Of a stretch of 6,434 bases of DNA, positions 1 to 6,335 are shown one piece after another. Every line of letters begins with the position of its first letter. Position 1 is the first letter of the stretch. The stretch is from Alloprevotella sp. (GTDB lineage: Bacteria; Bacteroidota; Bacteroidia; Bacteroidales; Bacteroidaceae): NCBI GenBank assembly GCA_015259235.1, contig JABZGM010000121.1:1-6434 (forward strand). The letters are read 5' to 3'. A program made the position numbers and the translations under genes. The notes under the pieces are model-generated. The model was not told the origin of the DNA and ran no database searches. It worked only from the letters and a program-made list of their open reading frames with translations.

Positions 1-1
1 C

Positions 2-793
2 AATGAAGGCGAAAATCCCTATCGCGATAATCTTTTGCTTCGCGATTCTATCTTATTCAGTGGGGCATTTGAGGACGAAGCGTCGCTCGCTGTGTTAGGA
101 CAACTTAGTTTTGCCATCAAAGATTATCGTCATGCCCTGACCTTCTTCCAACTTCTGCCTAAGGAGCACCGTGATGTTCGTTTACGGTTGGCGCAGTGTC
201 ATCATGCTACAGGACATTATGCTGAGGCTGCTCTGCTGTTGGAAAAACTGGTAGAAGAGGAAGATGATGAAAGTCTTTTGCGATTGCTTTCTCATTGCTA
301 TGATGCGTTGCATAAATACGAAGATGCTTTGGTAGCTTGGATTCGTCTGGAACAACTGAATCCAGAGAACCTTGAAATAGCAGAGACTCTCGCGCAGCGT
401 TTCTTTGATTTGCAACTCTATAGCGATGCGCTTGAGCAGGTGCACAAGATACTTTACCACAAGTCTGAAGATTGGGATGCCCTTCTTTTGAAAGCGCAAT
501 GCAATCTACTGATGGGACGTCTAGAGGAGGCTCAAAATCAATATGCGGTGTTGCTAGAGAAAGCTCCCGATCACCTCGATGTGTTGAAGAATGCAGCCCA
601 TTGTACCTTGCTCTTAGGGGATTATGCGATGGCAGCTCGACTTTATATGGCGCATCTCGAACAGGAGCAGCTTAAGTATGTGCAAGAAGACTTCTTTGCT
701 CATGCGTTAACGCATTTACACGCTGTAGGATTTTCCCCACAACTTGCAACTTTCATGCGCGATCTCCTCAACAGTGAATTGCAGCATCAGTAG
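2..793 (+). CDS. TPR (tetratricopeptide-repeat) protein, 5' end missing
   Basis: The reading frame is already open at base 2 and runs to TAG at 791-793, giving 263 residues of a longer protein. The in-frame TTG at 35 is not a credible start because coding sequence continues upstream of it. The visible part is almost wholly helical and divides into about six TPR units of 31-34 residues (window residues roughly 27-58, 59-89, 90-123, 124-157, 158-191 and 192-222). These show the usual pattern of a small residue followed by an aromatic or Leu and then Ala (for example YAEAALLLEKL, YSDALEQVHKIL and LEEAQNQYAVLLEKAP). A non-repeat helical tail of about 40 residues follows. No signal peptide or membrane segment is seen, but the N-terminus is absent. 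TPR arrays are protein-binding scaffolds; the partner and role cannot be told from this sequence. The gene converges on the efflux operon and shares no transcript with it. Confidence 0.85.
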   Translation, partial: NEGENPYRDNLLLRDSILFSGAFEDEASLAVLGQLSFAIKDYRHALTFFQLLPKEHRDVRLRLAQCHHATGHYAEAALLLEKLVEEEDDESLLRLLSHCYDALHKYEDALVAWIRLEQLNPENLEIAETLAQRFFDLQLYSDALEQVHKILYHKSEDWDALLLKAQCNLLMGRLEEAQNQYAVLLEKAPDHLDVLKNAAHCTLLLGDYAMAARLYMAHLEQEQLKYVQEDFFAHALTHLHAVGFSPQLATFMRDLLNSELQHQ

Positions 794-862
794 CGATTGC
801 TTTCTTTGGTGAGTGTAGCTACATTCTTTCACTGATACTTAGACGCTAATTTTCGGCTTGTT

Positions 863-902
863 CAGCGCGACTTTTCTTCTTGATTAGAGAAAAGTCGCGC
901 TG
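863..902 (+). terminator. Perfect 15-bp hairpin, likely terminator of the TPR gene
   Basis: Bases 863-877 and 888-902 are exact inverted repeats, with a 10-base loop at 878-887. The stem has a GC-rich base (CAGCGCGAC) and an A/T-rich top. It begins 70 bases after the TPR stop codon. On the plus strand it is followed by TATTTTGA, a short and imperfect T-rich tail, so it fits a rho-independent terminator for the TPR gene. On the minus strand the following sequence is A-rich, so termination there is less likely, although the hairpin lies between convergent transcripts and could act on both. Confidence 0.6.
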
Positions 903-978
903 TATTTTGATGTCTATGGGATATGTCGGTATGCTCCCGAAGACATTCAATACGTAGCTTTCGGACAACACCAAGAAT

Positions 979-1009
979 CACGGCACCACTCGTGAAGAAT
1001 GGTGCCGTG
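979..1009 (-). terminator. Perfect 10-bp hairpin after the lpxA remnant, possible end of the efflux operon
   Basis: Bases 979-988 (CACGGCACCA) and 1000-1009 (TGGTGCCGTG) pair exactly around an 11-base loop. Read on the minus strand, the hairpin comes 25 bases after the last stop of the lpxA-type remnant, and the 14 bases after it (ATTCTTGGTGTTGT) are T-rich but interrupted. A run of six T lies before the stem on that strand rather than after it, so this is not a textbook rho-independent terminator. Its place at the end of the minus-strand operon, next to the opposing hairpin at 863-902, makes a transcript-end role the best guess. Confidence 0.4.
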
Positions 1010-1034
1010 TGAAAAAATCGGCTAGAAGCGAAAT

Positions 1035-1297
1035 CTATGAATACAGAATCACAACGTCAGGTGGTTCACCCTCTTCGTTGTGAAAAGATTGAGACTTGAC
1101 ACCAAACACCGTGTTTGGGTGAATCGTGTTGTGGTTGCCTATGGCGTACCATAGAGGATGGACACGTGCGGCATAATCACCCTGTTATCGTCGATGGTGA
1201 CAACGCCCTTGATGTAGGCGAAAGGCATAATTTCTACATTTTGTCCGATGCGAGCACCCGAATCCATGTAGGCAAGTGGACTGATTATGGTGTTATC
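1035..1297 (-). pseudogene. lpxA: Decayed 5' part of an lpxA-type UDP-N-acetylglucosamine acyltransferase gene
   Basis: Reading leftward from about 1297, the minus strand encodes hexapeptide repeats typical of the left-handed beta-helix of LpxA: ISPLAYMDSGARIGQNVEIM, then PFAYI, VTIDDNRVIMPHVSILYGT. A TAG at 1139-1141 ends this frame. Shifting frame by one base at about 1141-1144 (one base missing relative to an expected Gly-Thr-Arg-Met-Gly) restores the family sequence: GNHNTIHPNTVFGVKSQSF, then HNEEGEPPDVVI. Recognisable similarity stops near 1047 and a TAG follows at 1035-1037. No ATG or other usual start sits at the expected position; the codon before Asn-Thr-Ile-Ile-Ser-Pro is GAT (1295-1297). 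Only about 85 of the roughly 255 residues usual for the family remain, without the rest of the helix, the catalytic His region or the C-terminal helical domain. Intact LpxA adds a 3-hydroxyacyl chain to UDP-GlcNAc in lipid A synthesis. From memory the sequence resembles the second LpxA-like paralogue of Bacteroidales more than the main one; this is unverified. The remnant begins 14 bases after the efflux channel's stop, so it probably was the last gene of that operon. Confidence 0.75.
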
Positions 1298-1311
1298 TTT
1301 GTGAGAGATTA

Positions 1312-2715
1312 TTACATTCTTCCACCACCGAGAGCTTGGTAGAGCTTGATTGCAGCTTGCACCTTTTCAAAACGATTGTTGATGAGCGACAGACGACCAT
1401 TGAGCAGATTCATTTGCGCAGTCAGCGTTTCGAGATAGGTTGTCGTATTTCCATTGCGAAACAAAAACTCGGTGTCATCATTGGCTTTTTGCAATTCCTT
1501 GAGTCTCTCCTGGGCAATGGCCGTTGTGGTGGACGCTGTGTGATACTTGTTCAAGGCGTTGCTCACTTCTTGACCAGCTGTAAGCAGTGTTTTCTCAAAA
1601 TCTATTTGTGCAGCTTCCTGTTGAAGTTTAGCCACCTCCAAACCACCTTTGAGTTTGCCTTGTGCAAAGAGAGGTTGAGTGAGCGAAGCCACTCCCGATG
1701 CAATGAATTTGCCAGGATTTACCACCATTCCTCCGAGAGCGTCAGTGAAACTGCCTTGCGCAGAAATCGTGATTTGCGGATAGAAAGCACCACGTGCCGA
1801 CTGGATGCCATAGAAGGCATTCGCGAGTTTGGCTTCGGCAATCGCCACATCAGGACGACTACTCAAAAGCGAGAGGGGAAGTCCGGCAGAAAAAGATGTG
1901 GGGAAGTTTTCGGAAGAGAAGGTTCCGCGCTCAATGCCGTGAGGTGCTTCGTGAAGCAACAAACAAAGTGCATTTTCAGCTTGACTAATGTTGTCGGTGA
2001 GTGTGGGCACAGTGGCTTCGATTTGTAACACTTGCGCTTTGGCACTAGCAAGGGCAGCGGAGTTAGTGTATCCGGCTTCTTTCATCGCAGTCATCGCTTC
2101 GATGTTTTTGTGCCAAAGTTTCAACGTGGCTTGCGTCGTGGCGAGTTGCTCATCCAGCATTTGCAGGCTGTAATAGAGATTAGCCACCGCAACGACGATG
2201 CTAGTTTGCACGGCTTGCTTGGCGGATTTGGCTTGCAGCACCGAGAGTTCACCTTGTTTCTTGGCATTATAGAGTTTGCCGAAAGCATCGATTTGCCACG
2301 AAGCCTGAAGGGGAAAAGCATAACTCTCGTTGGTGGTCATTCCCTCCACAAAGACTTTTGACACTGTGCCGGACGGAGAGAGCGCAATTTGTGGGAGGTA
2401 AGCCAGACGATTGAGACGCAATCCCACTTCCGCTTGTTGGATGGTGAGTTGGGCTTTGCGGAGGTCAGCGTTACGCTCTAAGGCGGTGGAAATGAGTTGT
2501 TGCAAATGGGCATCGTTGAAGACTTCGCGCCAGGGCAAATTACCAAACGAAGTGGTGTCTGTCGTGGTGGACGCGCTATCTTGCTGTGGGGTGCTGCGGT
2601 AAAGATGCTCCACGAATGAAGCGGTGTGAGCAGTGTTGCGCTCATAGGTGCCAAACAGAGAGTGACAACTCGTGAGGAGCGTAGCAGCTGCCGCAATATA
2701 TAAGAATGATTTCAT
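1312..2715 (-). CDS. Outer-membrane efflux lipoprotein, OprM/NodT (TolC-like) family
   Basis: This 467-residue protein has the usual length for the family. It begins MKSFLYIAAAATLLTSC: a lipoprotein signal peptide with a lipobox (Leu-Thr-Ser-Cys) and Cys17 as the acylated residue of the mature protein. The two outer-membrane efflux (OEP) repeats follow. The first opens with PWREVFNDAHLQQLI (61-75) and ALERNADLRKAQ (78-89). The second contains SSRPDVAIAEAKL (285-297) and ARGAFYPQITISAQG (307-321), the strongest family signatures. The C-terminus, LYQALGGG, is also typical. Family members form trimers, with a beta-barrel in the outer membrane and a long alpha-helical tunnel in the periplasm, and serve as the exit duct of RND pumps. 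The gene follows the RND pump gene after 100 bases on the same strand, so the two are almost certainly co-transcribed and work together. ATG at 2713-2715 is chosen because it directly precedes the signal peptide. No obvious Shine-Dalgarno is seen, which is normal for Bacteroidota. A decayed lpxA-type gene follows closely. Confidence 0.93.
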   Translation of the reverse strand: MKSFLYIAAAATLLTSCHSLFGTYERNTAHTASFVEHLYRSTPQQDSASTTTDTTSFGNLPWREVFNDAHLQQLISTALERNADLRKAQLTIQQAEVGLRLNRLAYLPQIALSPSGTVSKVFVEGMTTNESYAFPLQASWQIDAFGKLYNAKKQGELSVLQAKSAKQAVQTSIVVAVANLYYSLQMLDEQLATTQATLKLWHKNIEAMTAMKEAGYTNSAALASAKAQVLQIEATVPTLTDNISQAENALCLLLHEAPHGIERGTFSSENFPTSFSAGLPLSLLSSRPDVAIAEAKLANAFYGIQSARGAFYPQITISAQGSFTDALGGMVVNPGKFIASGVASLTQPLFAQGKLKGGLEVAKLQQEAAQIDFEKTLLTAGQEVSNALNKYHTASTTTAIAQERLKELQKANDDTEFLFRNGNTTTYLETLTAQMNLLNGRLSLINNRFEKVQAAIKLYQALGGGRM

Positions 2716-2746
2716 AGAAAATTATCGTAATGAATCGTGCATATTG

Positions 2747-2762
2747 TGAGATTTTCATCTCA
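2747..2762 (-). repeat. Small hairpin in the spacer ahead of the channel gene
   Basis: Bases 2747-2752 (TGAGAT) and 2757-2762 (ATCTCA) form a perfect 6-bp stem with a 4-base loop. It lies 31 bases before the start codon of the OprM-like gene on the minus strand. It is short enough to have arisen by chance; a role in mRNA folding near the start is only a possibility. Confidence 0.3.
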
Positions 2763-2776
2763 TTGAAATCTTCAAA

Positions 2777-2808
2777 GGGGGAAAAGTGGCGGTTGCACAC
2801 CTTCCCCC
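2777..2808 (-). repeat. G/C-rich inverted repeat between pump and channel genes
   Basis: Bases 2777-2783 (GGGGGAA) and 2802-2808 (TTCCCCC) pair exactly. Inside them GTG (2786-2788) and CAC (2798-2800) can extend the stem across a small internal loop. On the minus strand the hairpin begins 7 bases after the pump's stop codon and ends about 60 bases before the channel's start. No T-run follows, so it is more likely to slow 3' decay or attenuate downstream expression than to terminate fully. This is an inference from position and pairing only. Confidence 0.45.
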
Positions 2809-2815
2809 AGAGAGA

Positions 2816-5800
2816 TTAATTTATTTCCTCAGATGCTTCTTCTAGAAGGGGTTGTTCGTTGGAAAGTTCCGCCTCGTTATTGTGAAGATGTGAGAAATCA
2901 ATAGGTTTAATGCGCTCTTGCAAGCCTTGGAAGATGCGGAAGAGTGCGGGGACTACGAAAATCTGGCAAATCATACCAATCAACATACCACCAATGGCTG
3001 TTGTACCCAAAGAGCGGTTACCATTAGCACCTACACCGAAGGCAAACATCATAGGCAACAACCCAATGATCATCGCCATCGAGGTCATCAAGATGGGACG
3101 CAGACGGGCTGCCGCTCCTTCGAGCGAGGCTGTGGTGATGCTCATGCCAGCTTTGCGACGGTCGAGGGCGAACTCTACGATGAGGATGGCATTCTTGGCC
3201 AACAAACCGACAAGCATAATCAGGGCAATCTGCACGTAGATGTTGTTTTGCGCTTCACCAAACACTGCTCCCATAATCTGACCAGCTATGCCGGGAAGTA
3301 GACTCAAACTGCCGATGCCTTGGATGAAAAGGAACGAACCGAGCAAACCGAAGGGCACGGAGAGGAGCACGGCGAGAGGCAGGAGGTAGCTCTCATATTG
3401 CGCTGCGAGCAACAAATAGATGAAGAGGAAGCAAAGACCAAAGACAATGGCGGTGGTGTTGCCACTAGACGATTGTTCTTCGCGCGTGAGACCAGAGTAT
3501 TCGTAGGTGTAACCCACAGGCAGACTTGCTTTTGCCACTTCTTCCACTGCTTGAATGGCTTGCCCAGAGGTGTATCCATCGGCAGGGTTACCATTGATGG
3601 AGATGGACGTGAACATGTTGAAGCGGTTGATGTTGTCGGGGCCTTCGGTGGGCGTCAGCGTCATAAACTGCGTGATGGGTGCCATCTGTCCGCGTGCATT
3701 GCGCACCTTGATGTTATTGAGCGACTCAATGTTGGCGCGAGCACTAAATTCGGCTTGCACGATGACACGATAAATCTTACCAAATCGGTTGAAGTTGGAA
3801 GAATACAATCCACCAAAATAACCTTGCAAAGTGGAGAGTACATCGCGCGGAGAGATGCCAGCGCGTTTGCATTGTGCAGCATCGATGTCGATGACGTATT
3901 GTGGGAACCTGGTGTCGAAGTTGGTTTGTGCGGTCTGAATTTCAGGACGTTTGGACAATTCGGTAATGAAGTTGGTGGCAACATCATTGAACTTGGAGAG
4001 TTCTCCTCCCGTGCGGTCTTGGAGATTGAGGGTGAAGCCATTAGACATGCCATATCCCATAATCATCGGAGGTTGGAAGAAGAAGACTTGCGCGTCTTTG
4101 AAGGATTTCTGCGATTCGAGCAACAAGTTGATGAACACCATTTTGGCACTCTCTGTAACGGCGTTTCTCTCTTCCCAAGGTTTGAGTTTGATGAAGAAAG
4201 AACCATAAGAGGGACCTTGACCTCCCATGATTGAGAAACCTGAGACGACCATCGTATTTTTCACCAAGGGTGAAGCCATCACCATCTTTTCGACTTGTTG
4301 GAGCACCTCGTCAGTGCGGTCTTGAGAGGTGCCCGGAGGCATGGCTACCATCCCCATCAAAGTGCCGGTGTCTTCTGTGGGCACAAGGGTGGTGGGAGTG
4401 GCTTGCATCATCCAGAACAAGCCGCCAATAGAAGCGACCACCAATCCCATGGAGAGCCAGGGACGGCGAACGAAGTGGTTTACATTCTTCTTATATCGTT
4501 CCAAGATGCGCTCATACCATTGGTTGAAAGCGGTGATGAAACGGTCGGAGAATAGTCCTAAAATGGCGACAATGGCAATGCCCCAAGCGATGATGCTGAC
4601 GATGACGTTTTCGAAGGTGAAGAGTCCGACTACCATCATCACGATGGTGGTGACGAGCAACAGTAGAGTGAGCCATGGGGGCAGAGAAAGACCGAATTTC
4701 TTGCCTTTGACTGCGTACTTTTGCTTCATTTGCTCCAAAGCAGCTTTCTGAGCCACCTGCACGCGCTCACCCAAACTGCGATGGTCGTTGTGGGGTTTGA
4801 GGAAAATGGCACAAAGGGCTGGAGAAAGGGTCAAAGCGTTCAAAGCGGAGAAGCCGATGGCTACTGCCATAGTGATGCCGAATTGGCGATAGAAAGCTCC
4901 ACTGGTGCCGCCCATAAACGAAACGGGGACGAATACCGCCATCATGACGAGGGTGATGGAAACAATGGCACCACCCAGTTCGCGCATGGCATCAAGAGAA
5001 GCGGTGCGCGCGGAGGTATATCCCAAATCGAGTTTGGCGTGTACGCCTTCCACCACGACAATGGCGTCATCGACAACAATGGCGATGGCGAGGACGAGGG
5101 CTGAAAGGGTGAGGAGGTTGAGGGAGAAACCGATGAGGTTGAGCACCAAGAAGGTGCCTACCAAGGCTACGGGAATGGCAATGGTGGGAATGAGCGTAGA
5201 GCGTAGGTCTTGTAGGAAGATAAACACCACCAAGAAGACGAGCACGAAGGCTTCGATGAGGGTTTTCACCACTTCGTGGATGGACGCAAAGAGGAAGTCG
5301 TTGACATTTTGCGCTATGTGGATTTCCAACCCAGCTGGCATTGATGACTTGCTTTCTTCTAAGGTTTTCTCAATGTCTTGAATAATTTTTGTAGCATTGG
5401 AACCAGCAATCTGCGACACCATGCAACCTACGGATTTGTGTCCGTTGGTGCGACTTCCAAAGGAGTAGGATTCGCTTCCTAATTCTACACGGGCGATGTC
5501 TTTCAAACGAATTAAACTTCCATCGGCATTGGATTTGATGACGATGTTTTCAAATTGCGATGCTTCTTGCAGACGTCCGCGATAACGAAGGGTGTATTGG
5601 AAGGTTTGGTGCTCGCGTTCGCCGATGTTACCGGGCGCAGCTTCGATGTTTTGTTCTGCTAAAACTGCCGAAACATCTGTTGGAATCAAGCCATAAGACG
5701 CCATTTTCTCGGGATCGAGCCAGATGCGCATGGCATAAGAACCGGCAAAGACTTGTGCATCTCCCACACCGGCTACACGTTGCACTTGGGGAATGAGATT

Positions 5801-6283
5801 GATTTTGGCGTAGTTCTCCAAAAAGTCAGAAGAATAGCGGTCTTCAGTGTCTACCAACGAGAAGACCATGAGCATAGAACTCTGACGTTTTTGCGTGATA
5901 ACCCCCACTTGTGTCACTTCTGCAGGCAACAATCCGGTGGCTTTTGCCACGCGGTTTTGCACATTCACAGCCGCCATATCGGGGTCGGTGCCCATTTTGA
6001 ACGTGATTTGTATGGAGGCTTGACCAGTGTTGGTGGCTGATGAGGACATATAGTCCATGTTTTCCACACCGTTGATTTGTTCTTCAAGCGGAGCAATCAC
6101 GGAGTTCAACACGGTTTGGGCATTTGCACCCATATAGGCTGTGGACACTTGCACCGTGGGAGGAGCAATGTCAGGATATTGGGTGATGGGGATTTGCATC
6201 AATCCCATCGTTCCCAAGATGACGATGAAGATGGATATCACCGTCGACAGCACGGGGCGGTTGATAAATAAATCGAGTTTCAT
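2816..6283 (-). CDS. RND multidrug efflux pump, AcrB/HAE1 family, enlarged
   Basis: This 1155-residue inner-membrane protein exports hydrophobic or amphiphilic compounds using the proton gradient. It begins MKLDLFINRPVLSTVISIFI, a typical HAE1 N-terminus leading into TM1. The first large periplasmic porter/docking region is about residues 30-335, TM2-TM6 about 336-495, the second periplasmic region about 628-940, and TM8-TM12 about 942-1119. Proton-relay residues are present: Asp405-Asp406 in TM4 (IVVDDAIVVVE), Lys1030 in TM10 (GLLAKNAILIVEF), and Arg1060 and Thr1067 ahead of and in TM11 (RLRPILMTS). They correspond to Asp407, Asp408, Lys940, Arg971 and Thr978 of E. coli AcrB. The protein is about 100 residues longer than AcrB. 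One insertion, between TM6 and TM7 (about 500-600), holds two further hydrophobic segments (536-557 and 559-578). Another, of about 25 residues, lies between TM9 and TM10 (about 988-1014). The C-terminal tail is acidic and polar. ATG at 6281-6283 matches the family start. The OprM-like gene follows after 100 bases; an adaptor gene should lie upstream. Substrates cannot be predicted. Confidence 0.96.
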   Translation of the reverse strand: MKLDLFINRPVLSTVISIFIVILGTMGLMQIPITQYPDIAPPTVQVSTAYMGANAQTVLNSVIAPLEEQINGVENMDYMSSSATNTGQASIQITFKMGTDPDMAAVNVQNRVAKATGLLPAEVTQVGVITQKRQSSMLMVFSLVDTEDRYSSDFLENYAKINLIPQVQRVAGVGDAQVFAGSYAMRIWLDPEKMASYGLIPTDVSAVLAEQNIEAAPGNIGEREHQTFQYTLRYRGRLQEASQFENIVIKSNADGSLIRLKDIARVELGSESYSFGSRTNGHKSVGCMVSQIAGSNATKIIQDIEKTLEESKSSMPAGLEIHIAQNVNDFLFASIHEVVKTLIEAFVLVFLVVFIFLQDLRSTLIPTIAIPVALVGTFLVLNLIGFSLNLLTLSALVLAIAIVVDDAIVVVEGVHAKLDLGYTSARTASLDAMRELGGAIVSITLVMMAVFVPVSFMGGTSGAFYRQFGITMAVAIGFSALNALTLSPALCAIFLKPHNDHRSLGERVQVAQKAALEQMKQKYAVKGKKFGLSLPPWLTLLLLVTTIVMMVVGLFTFENVIVSIIAWGIAIVAILGLFSDRFITAFNQWYERILERYKKNVNHFVRRPWLSMGLVVASIGGLFWMMQATPTTLVPTEDTGTLMGMVAMPPGTSQDRTDEVLQQVEKMVMASPLVKNTMVVSGFSIMGGQGPSYGSFFIKLKPWEERNAVTESAKMVFINLLLESQKSFKDAQVFFFQPPMIMGYGMSNGFTLNLQDRTGGELSKFNDVATNFITELSKRPEIQTAQTNFDTRFPQYVIDIDAAQCKRAGISPRDVLSTLQGYFGGLYSSNFNRFGKIYRVIVQAEFSARANIESLNNIKVRNARGQMAPITQFMTLTPTEGPDNINRFNMFTSISINGNPADGYTSGQAIQAVEEVAKASLPVGYTYEYSGLTREEQSSSGNTTAIVFGLCFLFIYLLLAAQYESYLLPLAVLLSVPFGLLGSFLFIQGIGSLSLLPGIAGQIMGAVFGEAQNNIYVQIALIMLVGLLAKNAILIVEFALDRRKAGMSITTASLEGAAARLRPILMTSMAMIIGLLPMMFAFGVGANGNRSLGTTAIGGMLIGMICQIFVVPALFRIFQGLQERIKPIDFSHLHNNEAELSNEQPLLEEASEEIN

Positions 6284-6299
6284 AAATATCCTATACTTG

Positions 6300-6319
6300 T
6301 GGGGATGGAATTATCCCCA
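6300..6319 (-). repeat. Hairpin just upstream of the RND pump start
   Basis: Bases 6300-6306 (TGGGGAT) and 6313-6319 (ATCCCCA) form a perfect 7-bp stem around a 6-base loop. The stem's inner edge lies 16 bases upstream of the pump's start codon on the minus strand, so in mRNA it would sit close to where ribosomes load. It could tune translation of the pump or protect an intercistronic end. Its G-run/C-run stem resembles the hairpin at 2777-2808 in the next spacer of the operon. Confidence 0.45.
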
Positions 6320-6321
6320 AC

Positions 6322-6335
6322 CGGTCATTAGACCG
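6322..6335 (-). repeat. Second small hairpin upstream of the RND pump
   Basis: Bases 6322-6326 (CGGTC) and 6331-6335 (GACCG) form a 5-bp stem with a 4-base ATTA/TAAT loop. It sits only two bases from the hairpin at 6300-6319, making a tandem pair. On the minus strand the pair would occupy the spacer between the presumed adaptor gene and the pump gene. The stem alone is too short to be significant; the pairing with its neighbour is what makes it worth noting. Confidence 0.3.

Noticed and set aside
846..977. Minus-strand open frame of about 40 codons reading through the 15-bp hairpin, ending at TAG 846-848
   Set aside because: It is short, has only TTG/GTG starts, no similarity I recognise, and spans a perfect stem better explained as a terminator. 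I could not link it to the missing part of the lpxA-type gene.
1102..1118. Near-palindrome CCAAACA/TGTTTGG with a 3-base loop
   Set aside because: It falls inside the lpxA-type remnant, where the bases are explained by former coding sequence (HPNTVFG); the loop is tight and nothing supports a regulatory role.
1115..1342. Plus-strand open frame of 75 codons in the apparent gap after the channel gene
   Set aside because: The minus strand here explains the sequence as lpxA-type hexapeptide repeats, and the plus-strand peptide has no recognisable feature.
1336..2028. Plus-strand open frame (230 codons) opposite the OprM-like gene
   Set aside because: The minus-strand gene has strong family motifs over the whole stretch. 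The plus-strand peptide is Cys- and Arg-rich with no recognisable fold, as expected for an antisense shadow.
2716..2730. TAATTTTC directly upstream of the channel gene, close to the Bacteroides -7 motif TAnnTTTG
   Set aside because: It lies only a few bases before the start codon, has a mismatch at the final G, and has no matching -33 TTTG at the right distance. Internal transcription from here is unlikely.
3320..4234. Long plus-strand open frame (304 codons) opposite the RND pump gene
   Set aside because: It is exactly antisense to the conserved periplasmic part of the pump. Its composition (rich in Arg, Glu, His and Gly) is what the complement of this gene gives, and no domain or motif is recognisable.
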